NCBI RefSeq assembly: GCF_027409185.1
Contig: NC_084475.1
Span: 18,992,130 to 19,056,129, forward strand
From: Cynocephalus volans
Taxonomy: Eukaryota > Chordata > Mammalia > Dermoptera > Cynocephalidae
DNA: 64,000 bases
Reading direction: 5' to 3'
A program made the position numbers and the translations under genes. The notes under the pieces were generated by a model. That model was not told where the DNA came from and made no database searches. It was given only the letters and a program-made list of their open reading frames with translations. Below, one piece after another: positions 23,401-38,400 of this stretch (the first letter of the stretch is position 1; every line of letters begins with the position of its first letter).

Positions 23401-26400
23401 TGAGCATGCCAAGTCCCCTCCTTTACCCACTTCCGATGTTTCATAAAGAGTTCTAGAACATTTGCCACTGCAAGGCTACAAAAATCCAACTGATGCTTCT
23501 TTGGCTTACTTTCCACAAAGTGTGGCAGTTAAGTAAAGGAACTAGGAAAAACAATAAAACTGCTATGACTGACTATCTCTACAGAACAGAAATTACACAA
23601 AGTCCTTTATAAACATTAACTCATTTAATCCCTACAAGCACCTGTGAAGTAGGTGTTTTCCTTCTTCTCTTACAGGTGAGGAAACTGAAGTTCAAAGAAC
23701 CAAACTCCCTTATCTCGAATTACTCAGCTCACAAGTGGCAGAGCCACGACCTGGACCTGACGCCCGAGATCTGACCGCCTCTCCTCGCTCGTACTCCACT
23801 CAGCACTGGGAAACAGAGCAGTGAGAACTTGGCTCAGGTGACAGGAGACCTTGGGGTCACTGCAGCTCTGACCACTGGCCGGCTGTGTGAACCTTTACAA
23901 ATCACTGAACCTCCCTGAGAGTCTATTTTCTCACCTGTAAAGCAAAGGCAGTTATCAGAGCTGTACTGAGAGCAGGTCAGAACGTCTTGAGAAGACGCCC
24001 CATAAAGGACACCCTTCCGCACAAACAGAACAGGTCACTGCCGGTTTCACATCGGAGAAGCACCGCGATGCCCCCTACCTGGACGCGAGCCCCTGACCTG
24101 CATTTGGCCCCTACCTGACACGGCCCCCTACCTGGATGTCGGCTAGCAGCTCCTGCTTCCTCCGCCGGATGTTCTCCAATTCTTGACGCTCCTCTGCAGT
24201 CAGGTCACTGGGAACTATAATGTAGAGAGAAATGTTACCAAGAAAGCTTCTATCACACCAAAAATAAAGTAAAACCCACAGATCACACGAGGAGAAAGAT
24301 GCCGGGAAAGCAGCAGGGAGCCAGTCTCCGAAGTGACCCCACAAGGAACAGCACTGGCTCCAGTGCTCAACAGTTTCACCAAAGGAAGGCAGGACCTGAA
24401 GCCACATGGACAAACTCTGAGAAACGAGCCTCAGAAGGAAAATGGGGGAGGATGGGGAGGTAAGGCAGGCCACTGCGCACGGAAGAGGCCGAGTCCCAGT
24501 AGCCTGCCCGGCCCTGGCCACCGCGCAATCAGTCTCTCCACTCCCCGGCTCTTTGTGCTCCAAAACTGCATGCACCACCTTACCTAGCCCAACTCCAACA
24601 TGGAAAGATGCCCGCGACCCCAGGGTAGGGGAGGCAAGGTGCAAAGCGGCATGAACGAATAGTTTTGTGCCATTTCTGGGAAGAGGTGAAGGGGGAGACA
24701 GTGTGTGCACAGAGAAGAAAACATAGAAGGACACACACCAAACCGAAAACAGAACTAACCCTGGGGACTGGGATTACAGGACTCTCTCCTGCTTTATACC
24801 CTCCTATGTTCCTTGAATAATGTTTTTACATGCGCTCTTATCATCAGAAGTGAGTTACTTAATTCCCAACACAGTCCTCACCACAAAACACTGCTGCAGT
24901 CCTCCAGTGACTTGGTCACCCTTGCCTGTACACACAAAGGCTGGGGACAGCCGCCCTCTCAGATGACCCTTCTGAGAGGGCTGTGGGAGGCCAGGTGGAC
25001 AAAAGGGAAGAACAAGCGAGACTCAGGCAAGCTGGGTACAAGCCGAGCTCCAACCTGCTGCAGACCAAAGCAGGTCACTGCAGACAAGCTACTTAGCCTA
25101 CTGGGGCCAAATTTTGTCATCCACAAAGTGGACGTGCTATCACTCACTCCGCAGGGCTGCTGTAAGGACGAAGTAAAATAGAGTAACTCAAGTGCCTCGA
25201 ACCCTGCCTGGTGCTTAGAAAGAGCTCAAAAGCGCTGGCTCCTGTTCCCTCCATGGGAAGGAGAATATGCAGGTCCTTCCATCCTCTCAGGGGGCGTGTG
25301 AGCTGGGGCTGCGCTGTACGACAGGGTAGGCCTGAGCCCCGTGTGACACTGAGCACTCAAAGAGGGGACGGTCCAGTCTGAGATGTGCTGTACATACAGT
25401 GTACACACCAGACTGTCTACAATAAGTAAAATATTTCATGAACAATATTTCGTGTTGATCACGCATTGATAAAATAATAACTCAGAAAATAAAATAGCAT
25501 TTTGATTGATCTCACAGGGGCTACTAGGTAGTAAAACTGCATTAGTGCCTCATACATCTCTGCGGGACAGCACAAAGTTGGAGCAACGCCTCTGCTTGAG
25601 AGCATAGCTAGGACACACAGACTCTGCCCATGGCACAGAAACTTAATCTACTACATTCAGGGAGCAGTTACTTTCCCCAAATATTTCATAAAAATCACTT
25701 AAGACAACAAAAGGGGGTAGAAACAATAGACTACAACGAAGCTTACAGCACAGGTTAACTAGCCACATCAGAAAAGGTGATTTTTCACCCAGATTTTCCC
25801 TACCCTCCTCTAGAAAAGCATTGCTTAGACTTCTCCAAGATTCACAAGAGATGCATTTTATGTCACAACCCCATCTCCCCACACATGTGTCAAATGTAAT
25901 ACTTTACCATGGAAATGCATTGACATTCTCCTTAACAGTGGCTGTAGTCCACCAAACTGACTTTGGAGCCCACCTAATGCACGGAGTCCTGCAGTGTAAA
26001 AAAACACTCCTCTAACTTAAGAGGCTGGAGGAGACAGTCACTCTGAAGATTCCAGCAGACCATCTAAATCCAACCCAGGCCACCTGCCTAAGAGCAGACC
26101 TCAAACTGCGCCCTGAAGACTTGGGGGTGATCATTCCAACAGCTGCTTCAGGAGAAAGACAAGTAACAAGTCAGCTCTGGTTAAAGCGAAAACCACTCTG
26201 AGAAACAGCATAACCTCCACAGGTGCACGCCCCATTCTAGAGGAAAGAACGCTTAAGGGAGCTCATTCTGATTTTTCTGGGCTTCACAAACCAGAATTTC
26301 TAGCCCATGAAGACTAGAAGATTCCTTTAACAAACTAGAAGACAAATGTTCATTCTACTACAACATTGTTTTAAAATTTTGAGGCAACAGTTCATTTTTT

Positions 26401-29400
26401 AAAAACAGTTATTCCATGGGGGGAATCCATAACTGGGATTTGATTTTGAAGCTACAGACCTGGCTTAATCAGATCATGGATGAATTTCTATCCAAGCAGA
26501 GGCAAGACTAAATTCAAGATCCTTACAATGAGGTTGATGAAAAACAGAACCATCAGGTAAAAAAAATTTGTATCTCAAGACTGCTGTGTACCCTGAGAAA
26601 CCAATATTTATCATCCTAAATTGGAGAGTCTCAGTGACTGCTTTCTTTTCAGGATCTAAGCACCCAACCATTCTGGATTAATATTCACATGTGACAATTT
26701 TTCTAGAAGGTCATAACCTAGTTTCTTATATTATAAACTCCAAATGGGGGCTTGCTGGTGGCTCTCTTGGGAGAGCGTGGTGCTGATAACACCAAGATCA
26801 AGGGTTTGGATCCCCGTACTGGCCAGATGCCAAAAAAATAAAACAGACAACGTAAATTCAAAATGTACTTCCAGTCCTCTACCTTCCAAGACACTATTTT
26901 AAAAATAGTAAAGGAATAAAAAATCCATAAGCCTACAGTATCAAAGAATATGGGGAAAGGGCCCATCAGCAGAAGAGATATCAACAAATTTCCAGAACAG
27001 AGAAAGCACAGGAAGAGTGCCAATACCTTCCAGAATGTTGCTATGGGTCCCCCAAAATGTCACGTATGAGGAACTTAATCCCCACTGTGACAGTGTTGAG
27101 AGGGTGGGAAATCCTATTATGGTAATTGAAAGGTAGGGCCTTCCAGAGGTGACTGGATCAGGAGGCCTGTGCCCTTGTGAACGGATTGATCACTCATGGA
27201 TCGGTGGGCGTGGTTCTGATGGCTTCATAAACAGAGCGTGTAAGGGTGAGCTCTCTGCTCAGCCCGTTCTCGCCATGTGACACCTGTGTGGACACTGAGA
27301 AGGCCCTCACAGAGGTGTTCCCTGGACTTTGGACTTCCCAGTCTCTGAACTGTAAGAAATAAATTCTGTTTACTTATGAATTACCCAGTTTCAGGTATTC
27401 TATTATAAGCAACAGAAATGGACTACACAAATGTAAAGTCCACAAGGGCAGGGACCTTGCATGCCTTGTAAACAGCTGTGTTTGTGGTACCCAGCACTGG
27501 GCCTAGCACACTAAAGACTGTGCATACATGTTTATCCCCAGGCAGAAACACAAGAGCTGACCAACTTTCTGGTGAGCAAGCAGCTAGAATGGGAGCTGGT
27601 GCCCAGGGTGAAGCTCGCCATATTCTAACATTTGGGAGACCTGATATGACCCTATAGCAAACTAGGCTCTGGCCCACTCACCCTAAAGCAAAGCCTCCCT
27701 GTTCTCAAGGCCCAGCCCATACACAGAGCATCCACAGAACCCATCCATTGCTTCATTCTTACACTTACAGAGATAACCAGACCGAAGCACGGATGAAAAA
27801 CAACAAGATAGGGAACAGAAAAACCCACCCTGGAGTGAACAGAGATAATTAGGGAACAGAAGAAAACTTTAAAAGAACAGGAAACTCTAAAAAAGGGACA
27901 AGTACAAAAAAAGAATGCACTCTCACAAATTAAACATATTTTTGCCCCTCAAGCCTCCCCCCAAAATCAAAAAAATCAATTAAGAATTAAAAGACAAAGT
28001 CGAGAAATTCTTGCAGAACAAAGCAAAAAGACTTGAAAATACAAGTAAAACTGAAAAAAACATAAGCAAAAAATCAACCTACTGAATGTAATAAAAAAAA
28101 ATTTTAAACCCCATAGGGAAATATTCATAGTAAATATTTAGAAGTTCAAGGAGCAAAGAAAATCCTGAAACCTCCAGGGGTAAAGGAGGGGATTAATCAG
28201 ACCACTCACGAGGAAGAAGCGGCTGGTGTCAGAATGAGGGCCCTGGACACTGAAGACGGTGGGGTGGGGTTTTCAAAATTCTAAATGAAATGGCTTTGAC
28301 CCCAGAACTCCCAATCAGATGGGCAAGCAAGATGGGATCACTTCAGACACACAGGATCAGAAGGTTTGTCTCCTGTGCACCCAGGGAGGAAAAAGATGCA
28401 GATGTAAGGAATAGGGCACACCAGGGGCCTCAGGATAACAAACACATTCACCGGCTGGCAGAAAGAAACCAGGCCAGGCCAGCACAGGACGCCAACGTGC
28501 TGCAAGAAGCATGCCACCATGAAGAATGAAACAGATTCAGGACAAAAGAATGCACGAGAAAGCGGCTGAGAAACACCTGTGGTGTGGGCAGGCACCACTC
28601 TGCCTCCTCTCAACAGAATGGAGAGCACAGAAACAGGAAAAGTAAATTAAATGAAATCATGCAAGGAAAAAAGCAGGCCCTATGGGGTGTCACCTGGGCA
28701 CCAAGGGTGCCAGGAGCAGCGCCTCTGAGGGGGCTGAGCCCAAGAGGGGGGTGACGGGGCATGACCTCGCTCTAGGATGAGTGGCACATACATCCCTGTA
28801 CATCCCTGTTATGGTCCTGTTACTGGTTGTGAACTTCCAGAAGCCACCTGTAGACAAAGCAAGAAAGACTAACCAGGTTGCAGAACAAAAGCTATCTGTT
28901 ATCACTCTGATGGTGCTAGCTGATGGGGAGCTGTGGGGGGCGAGGTGGGGACAAGGGGGTCCCGACAGCTTCCTCTCAACACGCGGGAGGCATGGGGTGA
29001 AGATGAGGGAACAAGAAGTCGATTTCAAAGGTGACAATAAAAGAAGTGAGCGTGGCAATAAACCATCCTGGACAGGGAAAGGGAAGGGAATGTTGTTGAG
29101 TGAAGTCTTCATCCACCACGGGAAGACGGCAGGAGATGATGTTTGCCTCTGACAAAACAACCAGCGATACAAGAACTTGGCAGCACCCACCAGAAGATGC
29201 AAAACCAGAAAAAGTTAATTAACAGCAGCTGCTTTGGGGATGGGCCAGTCTGGGAAGACACACCCTGGTTACCTGCTTTACAATAAACACACATATGCAC
29301 TGTGGCAATTTAAAAACAAAACATAAAAATGTTAATCCATGGTTAGTAGAAAAGACAGGCCTTCTGTGTCCTCAGAGTCAAACAGAAAAAGCTTCTGTCC

Positions 29401-32400
29401 GATTTGCAGTTAGAAAAAACAGGACATTTATTCACACTCATTTTGATCCAGTCTCCTGCCTGACCACATCCCTTCTACATGACTGCCTCATCCCAGGCTT
29501 AGGAACCTTGAATCACAGTGCTGCTTCCCTTTTGGTTCAACAAATCATCTAACTTAAAAAAAAATGGATCTTAATTTTCTAGTGGAATTTTGCTTTGAAA
29601 TGAGGAAAAATCTAGCATTTCAACAAAAGTATTTTCCTCTGCATAAGCTAATGCAACACCAGATCTTTCATTCCAGCCTTCAGTCTCATACTGCCCAGAG
29701 GAAGAAAAGAATTCCAAAGGCAAACTGCTTCATTTCATTTAACAGCATACAGAACCCACACTGCTGCTGGAGAGCCGGAGGTGTGAGTGATCCCTACCAT
29801 CCCGGCTAGCGTCTCACAGATGCTGTGAAGGCCACGGCTAGGACGGGAGGGCAGAGCTGGCACCACCCAGGGCTTCTGGGAGAGGCACGCTGTGCTGGGC
29901 AGGCTGTGTGTTCACGCCGCTGCTCTCCAGCGTAGACATGAGAGTTAGACTGCAGAGGAACGGCCACGGATGGGCCAGATGGCAAGCAATGAACAACTCC
30001 TCCCTCCACCACTGCCACGTGCTGCAGCCACACTTCTGTGCCAGGGAGGAAGCGGAGCCCTTTCTCTTTAACAGAATGGCTACTGGGGAGGGCAGCAGGC
30101 TGTCCCCACTGCCAACTGGAGCACAAAGGAGCAGATCAGAGAGGGAGGGAGCTGCCCAGATGCATCCCAGCTGCCCTCCCCGCCCACCAACTCAGGGGCC
30201 CTGAGACCCACGCCCGCAAAGGTTAATCTGCAAGGTGTCCACAGCAGTCAGGGCACTGTCCAGCACCAGCCCCTGACCGTTCCTTTCCAGGGTTCCAATT
30301 TAATGAAGGGGATTAAAATGACAGATACAACAAGGGGCCATTGTGCTGGCTTTGAATAGAAAAACCACATGGCAAGCTTTCATTTATTTATTTATTAAAT
30401 GTTGCTTTGCAGATTTTAGCAGTCAGCAGAAACCCAGAGCTGAAACAGCTTCAGGCAGCGCATACAAAGAAGGACTGTCTTAAAGAGGCAGGCCCCTCTT
30501 TCCAAGCCAGGTGACCACAAGAGCACATGGCGGGCTCTGGCTAAATCCCTGCAGTTCCACTCCGCTGGCCACAGGCAGATGCCCAGGGACACGCGCCGAA
30601 GTTTAGTTGAAGATGCAGCTCTTCTGACAGCAGGCTCTGCTCAGCAGACACATGGCCGCTGCAAGCCCGAATGGACGCACCGTCCCAAATCCCCATGTGT
30701 GCCACAAAACGAAAGCATCCCAGGTGAGCATTAGGACCAAGACGTCGCTCTGTGAGGTCACACACTACCACCAGACCCCTTGGCCCAGCTCTAAAATACA
30801 CCATTCGCCTTGTTTTCCACTGTAATTGTTACCCAGCACCCTTCTTATAGCCCCTGCCTTTCAACAAGTAAAAATGGTCCATATTTATACCAGCAGAGCA
30901 AAAAAAACGTCTAAAAAAGTAAGACATGAGTCCAAGAGTCCCGCAGGCCCACCCTTCTCTCGTAGAAAAGGAAAATTAAAAAATAACCACCCTAGTCAAA
31001 GTTCCTGCCCATGCCCAGAAGATGGTCTTTCAGCCCTCCAGGGGGCCTGCAGCCAGGGGTGTCCTCCCCTAATTGAGGCCACACCCCTTTATGGATATTT
31101 CACAAACACTGGAAATACACACAGGGCCCTCAGAAACTTGACCTTTAAGCCCTGCCTAAAACAGCAGCAGAAGTGGTGAAATAAAGCACGGCTTTTCTAC
31201 ATCCTCTACGGAAACTGCCACCCGCTCTGAAGGGAACAACTGGCTATTTACAAACTGCACTTTTGGGGTCAAGAGTGCAAATCTGGGAAACCGTCCACTG
31301 AGGGAAGGTGGTATGTCTCCAGCCTGCAAAGACAGTGATCACAGGGCCTGCACGCGGGGTGAAGAACTCCAAATGTCGTGAGCACTAGTTACAGCATCCA
31401 GCACCCACTGACCATACACCTGTATAGATCCTACTAGTTGGATCCTGAACAAAATGGCCATTCATCTCCCTCTGCACCACCCTAGGGGTGTAAGTCACTT
31501 GGTCTCCCAGGAAATCCCAGTGACTTATAATTTGAAAAACTTAAAAATACTGGAAAGAGCTCAGGCCTTGAAGACACACTAGTGTTTAGCAATGTCTTCT
31601 TCTCTCTGGGCCTGGGTTTCGTCCATCTGTACAAGAGATCTACTGCCCTTAAATGTCAGCACTGCCATGAGGACTACATGAAGGAAAGGAAGATAAAACA
31701 GCTGGCACAGTAGATGCTCAAATGCCAAGTTTCTCATCTCTGTATCTGATCAACCTTCCTCCTTCACTTCTTTCCAAAAGTGTCATCCTTGACTCACTCA
31801 ACGTACATTTACTGCCTGCCTAACAGGTGGAAGGCAGATCCGGTCCCTTCCTGTGGGAGTGAGGGTCCAAGGAAATACCTACAGATATGCTGGCAACTCC
31901 AGAAGTGTGCACGAGTCCACAGCAAGAGCACCGCGCTCGAATTCTGGGACTGATCCTGGACTGCCACCCTGCCCAGGCACACCCGCTGTGTGACCCTGGG
32001 CAAGTGACTTCACCTATTTGTTCCTCAAAGCAAATGAGAAAATAAGAGATTGCTTCCCAAGCAGGATATTCTTTGAAACAGAGGACAGCTTTTACATCAC
32101 AGGGAGAAAGTACAAATGACCCTGAGTGATATGAAATCTGGTAAATTAAAAACTGCAGGGTAAGAAAGTAGAGCTGCGTGTCATGACTCAGAACTTCAGG
32201 TAAGGCAGCAAACAAGAAAAAACAGTCGGGGAATCAGAGACAATGACAAAGTGCTTACAGATCATTACTGTAATTGGAGAATGGATTGGCCTGGGAGAGC
32301 TATTACTCTTCTCATTGAGAAAAGAAATTTTCAACTTTGACAAAGCTCTCAACTCCATGCTGATGTTACAAATGCATGGGGGCAGAGCTTTGAGACAGGG

Positions 32401-35400
32401 ATGAGAATGCAGTCAACATTCACAGTATCTCCTGGGTAAAAGGCAGAACAGATATGTAAAACAAAAAGCTGTACGCATTCCGAGATTTCTCGAAAAACCC
32501 GGATTTTAGAGACATTCCTCAGGACAGCTGTCAGGATCAGAGGACACTGGAAAATGGATGCAGAGCAGGGGTGTGACTGAAGCTGCAGACCAGGTGACAC
32601 TCTTCCTGCCAATAAGTCTTTCAACTCTGGGAAATCAATTACATTTCTTTCCTACTGAGTCAAAACCATAGCAATCCTTTCTAAAATTTAATACCAAATC
32701 ATTCAGCCTTGAAAAGGAAGAAAATTCTGATACGTGCTGTTATGGATGGACCCTGAGGGACACTACGTTGGGTGAAATAAGCCAGTAACAAAAGGACAAA
32801 TACTGTAGGATCCCCCTTATGTGAAGTCCCTAGGGTAGTGAAATTCACAGAGATGGGAAGTAGAATGGGTTTTCCAGGCACTGGCAGGAAGTAAAAAACG
32901 GGGAGTTAGTGTTTAATGGGAACAAAGTTTCAGTTTTGCAAGATGAAAAAGTTCTGGAGGTTGGATGCACAACAATGTGAATATACTTAACATCACTGAA
33001 CTGTACACTTAAAAATGGTTAAGATGGTAAATTTTGTTATGTGAATTTTACCACAATTAAAAATAAACAAAAATCTAGGGCCAGCCCATGGCTCACTTGG
33101 GAGAGCGTGGTGCTGACAACACCAAGTCAAGGGTGAAGATCCCCTTACGGTCATATTTTTAAAAAAAATTTTTTTTTTTTAACAGCAAAATTCTAACTCC
33201 CCAATTTCTTCTTTCCCAAGAAACTATGATTTGACTTTTGTGTAGAGCACTTTAAAACAAGTATCTCACCACCAGCTTGCATCCTAAGAGATTATTAAAA
33301 GAAATTACACTTACTACTAGAACCAAAGAGTTAAATTAGCATGCAGCTAGCATAAATGATACTGAGCATAGAGAGGCAGAGGTGCCTTCCAGCTATTCTA
33401 GTTTAAATTCTTTCCATGCAAAAACCACCCAACTGGAAGTCAGTCTATTAAAGATTTTATTACCATATTCTGCATTTTTAAGGAAGACTTTGCTCCTATT
33501 CTCAGTCTCAGAGACAATGTACCTTAGGACCACCCTAACTCTCGGGCCTCGTGAATTCAAATGAGATGGTACCCAGGGTTGACAGGGGAAGAGTGGAGAG
33601 CCCTGCTTGGAGATCTTGGGCAAACCATGACCAACCTCCCCCTGCCCCTTGCCCCCGTTTCCTCACACATGGAAAGGGGAAGTCATCATCCCAGCCCTTC
33701 TCAAATGAGAGGACTTTAGAAAAGCTCCACACACTGTCGTGTAAGAGGAAGGTATTTTACTATCTCGTCTTACACAGAGAAAGGAGTCAACACATTTTAC
33801 CTAACGGTTTGCATGTTATGATTTCACCTGCTAACCAAAGGGAAATGAGGTCAAATTTCAAGGTATAACAGAAACTAAGCCATAAAATTTTACCCTAAAA
33901 AATTGGTTTATTAGAACAAAATTAACATCTGCTTTCAATAAATGCAAAAACCTAGAAAACAATCATTTTAAGAACCTCAACCTTTTCTAAAACCTCACTC
34001 AGGGACAATGTGTGACACAGCTGGGGTCTCGCAGCAGCTCCTTTCTAGAGCTAAGACTTCAAACCTGTGTCCGCTGCTGTTTTTAAGAGGATGGGAAAGA
34101 CCAAATGCAGAGCGAGGACAAGTTCGAGAAGAACCATTTTCTACCTCCGGCCTACGTGGGACGAGGGGCATGGTCCTTACCTCTCAGGGAAGGCGAGGAG
34201 TTCCCTGTTCCACCCGGAGAGCCAAATCCTCTGTGCTCGCCCCTGCTCCGAGGGGACAGGGGACGCTCCTGCCTCCCGTGCCAGCTGCAATCACTGTCAC
34301 GCTGCACAGCTGGGCCACCACACCCCTTCCGCATCCAAAATAGAGGCTCGGTGGGGATGTCAAGATGTCAGTTCTCTCTCACTCTCCCCCCCCCCCCCCC
34401 CCCCCGTTCCTAAAGCCTATTTGCATGCTGGCCCTCTGTAATTACAAGCACAAGTCCTTCTGCGCTTAAATACCTCCCTCACAGCTGGAAAGGACCCCTG
34501 CAACCCAATCAGATGCACAATTCCACCCCCTTTTGGATGTGCATTGCTGGAGAGAGGCTCCCGATGCCCAGGGAAGCTGCAAAGCTGCCCATGAGGAAGC
34601 CCGGCGGGGAGACGTGCCCTGAACCTGCCCCTCCGCTCGCCGCCTCCCCATGTCTAAGCTCGCCGAGGCTGGGCCAAGGCCATGGGTCTGGGCTTGTTCC
34701 TCAGTCTCAGGCCTAGAAGAAACCACGCCGAACGCGCGGGCACCTACCCAGAGGCCGGGGGAAACCCGGGAGGAGAGAGCCGGGAATGCGGCGCCGGAGG
34801 GCGGGCACCCCGGGGCCCCGCGCCCGCCCGCGATGCCTCCCGCCGCGGCGCGCGCCCTCCCCGCGGCCCCGCGAGCCCGAAGGCGGCGGCGGCGTCGGGC
34901 CCGGGCGGGCGCGGCTCCCGCGGGGGAGGCCACGGCGCTGGGGGCGGCGACGCGGCGGCCCGGGCGGAGCGGGCGCGAGGCCGCAGGTGCGCGCGGCCGG
35001 CGAGCGCGCGGAGGGCACCGCGGGAGCCGCTCCCAGGCCCGTGGGCGCGGGTGCGACCCCGCCGCCGCCGCCGCCGCCGCCGCCTGTCCTTACTGCGGGC
35101 GCGAGCACCGGGCTGGCCCGACCAGAGGCTCCCGCGCCCGGCCTCGCCCACGTGGGGCGCCCCTTCCCTCCGAGCGCGCCCCCCGCGGCGCGGGCGCCTC
35201 TCTGCAGCACGCACCATCCGGAGCACGCGGGTCAGGGTGATCTTGAGGATGATAAAGTGACAAGAAACGTGGCTACGGCCCGAGGGCAGCGGCCTTCCAA
35301 CCTCAGAGAGCAGGAGAATCACAGAGGCACTTGCTAAAAACACTCAGGTGTGGAGCCCCGGTCCTCCAAACCCGATTCCACAGGCCCAGGAGCCCCGTGT

Positions 35401-38400
35401 TAAACAGAATACAAGGTGACTGCGGACCACGCGGAGAAACACTGCCTGTGACTAATAAGGCAAGGGACATAAGGTTTCTAAAACAAATACAAGATAAGCA
35501 AGCAGATGTAATGATGAATATGCTAATTATCCCATTTGATCACCACCTATTGTGCACAAATATTGATAGTCAACTCTGTGCCCCACAAATATGTATAACC
35601 AATTATGTTTCAATTAAAAAAAAAAAGCAAGGAGAGAAAATAAAAATAAATCATTGTGCTAGACCAGGGTTCTTTAATCCAGGCACTGTTGACATTTGGG
35701 GCAGATCACTCTTTGTCCTGGGGAGACGCACTGTAGGATGTTGAGCTGCAGCCCTGGCCTCTGCCCACTAGATGCCAGCAGCACCCCCACCCTGCAGAAA
35801 CCAGGTGTGACAACCAAAAATGTCTCCAGACATTAACATACCTACACTGCTTAAGAACCACTGCTCTAGAAAAACAACAAAGGAGAGAGCCCTAAAAACA
35901 CCCCCATGCTCTCTCCTCCTTTAGGTCTTCTGCCATTAGGAAATTACTGATAGAAGGCACCCACCCTCCACAAGTCCTGCCCCACCGCTGGACTTATGTG
36001 GCCACACTGCGGCAGCTACTGTGTCTCCTCTCTGGGGATTTAGCCCAGCTGGGGAATGTGGACAGACTTCCTCCTCACCACAGCTGTGCCACCAGGCGTG
36101 ACCCAAATACTCTGGCTCTGCATTCCAGCCTAGTCTTTTAGAAACAACCAGAATATGAACAATTTTACTTTAGTGCCATACCAAGCCTATGAAAAACAAA
36201 ATCTAAAATTATTTACAAAATTTTTGCTTGAAGCTAAAAAGGATATCAGTTTTCAACAAAAATGTGGACGGAGAGTCTGGACTGGATGGTTTCATGGCCT
36301 CCTGTCTTGCCTCTCACTGTCTGGTGACCCAACCTGCCTCTTCTCCTGGCCCAGGGAAGATTCCACCCTCCCAGCTCCTCCAGAGCATTTAAATCCAATC
36401 TCTCTCCACTTCTTCTTATTTAGAGGCCTACCCATGCCATCCACCGAGTCCCGCCTCTTACAGGGAGGCCTCCCTGATGACTCCAGCCATGTTCCTCATC
36501 CAGTTTGCATGTATTAACATCACCTAAAGACCTTCTTAGTCCTCACTGTCTTCTCTGAATTTGTGTCATGCCAATTCGCCAATTGGTTACACACCATCCA
36601 GTTCCCCGGAGATTTCATGTGCACATGAAATTAAGCTTTTACTTTGAGTAATATCTTAAACTGTAAATATTCTCATAGCAATTTATACAGTCCTAAGGGC
36701 TATATTCCTTCTTCTGAGGTAACACCATTAGTTTTTACACAAACACACACAAACGTGCCTACGTGCACACACAAACTCATCCAAGGAGTGAAAGAGCCTG
36801 GGAGTGGATCCTGACCCATCACTTCCTACACAGGACTCAGGCTTAAGGAGCAAGGCTTGCTGTGGCCCTGCCTTTAGCATGACCAGCTTGCACTAAGCAC
36901 GCAGAGGGGGTGCACAGCTGGGGTTTACACACAGAGCATGATGCACCTGGGCCAAGGCTTGAGCTTGCATCCAGGCCAGAGGCAGCTGGTGGCAGAAGCC
37001 TGCACACAGTCAGTTCTAGGCACAGAAACTAGGATACAAGGAAGTACGGAGACAAGAAGCTAGAGGGAAAGCTGCAAACAAGAAGTCTGCAGTGTGGCCC
37101 TCCTTGTACCTAGAGAAGACAGACACCAAAAAAAAAAAAATGACCACACAGCCAAGTTTATGAAATCACAGCGATCAGAGAAAACCAGAGAAAAAGACTA
37201 TTCACAGAACAGGAATGTCAGGAATCCCAACAGAGAAAATAAAAGCTTTTGAAAATGATTTTCTCAGACTCATAATTCGACAATCTTAACAACAAAAAAA
37301 AGTTCACTGCATAACAGTGAGGCACCGTTAGTTACTGTGGAAGACACAAAGCTGGTAATATGGTTTCACACTCAAAGAACTCACAATTACTACTGCTTTT
37401 AAAGAAAAAAAATCAGGTAGCACGTTAAGTGCCAAATACTCTGCCCGTAGGTGCTACAGCAGGAGACAGAGAAGGGGTGGCCCAGGTTGATCCAGGACAG
37501 TTCCAGGAGAGCTGAGAGTGGTGCCAGCTGCAGGAGGGGGGCAGAGACCTTGGCTGGGGCGGGAAGGGTAGCACAATGGGGGCAGTCTGGAAAGGCAGGT
37601 GCAGTCAGACCTTGGAACCTCTCCTGTTGCTGGGTTGAGGGTGATGTAAAGAAAGAAGTGCTTCCAGGAGAGTAAGAGCAGCAGTGAGCGCCTTTAGGAA
37701 TAAAAGGGACTGGAAGCTTTTCAGTGGTCATGCAGGAAAAGAAACAGGGACACAGGGCATTTGTCCAATGTGGCAAAGCCTTGGTTCAGAAGTAGTAGCA
37801 GCCGGTGCTGGTGGCCGAGCGAGCTCACCGCTGCCCTTCATCGTCGGGTCATTGTTGGCTCCAGGGCCACAGAATCATGGTGAACATGCTTCAGATTGTT
37901 CATGACCACTGGGTCACATACGTGTCCCTATGGGATGGGTCTTAGAATATGACGTAGAGGGAAAGATCAGTGAAAGGCTAACTGCCTTCTGGAACCAAGG
38001 CATGTTAGATAAAAGAGAATGGAGACCCAGTGAAGAAGTGACCTGGAAGGAAAGACTGTGGCTGAACTACAGAATGTTCACATTTTAAAGGTTATGAGAC
38101 TGAAAAACATGTTTATTTACAAAAAAAAAAAAAAAAAGAAATAGGTGTCTTTGCCCCTCATGGCTCGTCCCCTCAGCTGCCATCCTCACACGACACTAAC
38201 TCCCCAAAGGCCCCGCTGACTTCCCACCCTCTGTCCAGTCCTGTCTCAGGCACAGGACAGCTGGAACCAGGGAGCGACCCCAGGATCAGTGTGCAAGGGA
38301 AACACGCATCAACCCTTTATTCCTTCAACGACTTCTGAAGTGGAAGACGATGTGCAAGGAGCACGTGAGTGTGCTCCAGTGCGGCGACGCCTCAAATCCG

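Larger units (their letters stand above)
24215..34689 (-). other. Large CYTH1 intron, 3' part
   Basis: This is mostly unique intronic sequence with scattered SINE, L2, MIR, MaLR and L1 copies. The A-rich stretch 27770-28660 and the stretch 28660-31560 hold nothing I recognise. Open frames here are short and show no family motifs. Confidence 0.55.

Noticed and set aside
34466..35343. Long GC-rich open frames on both strands in the CpG island
   Set aside because: Several frames are open at once and encode Arg/Pro/Ala/Gly-rich sequence, which is expected from base composition. Only the splice-compatible candidate is kept, as a hypothesis.
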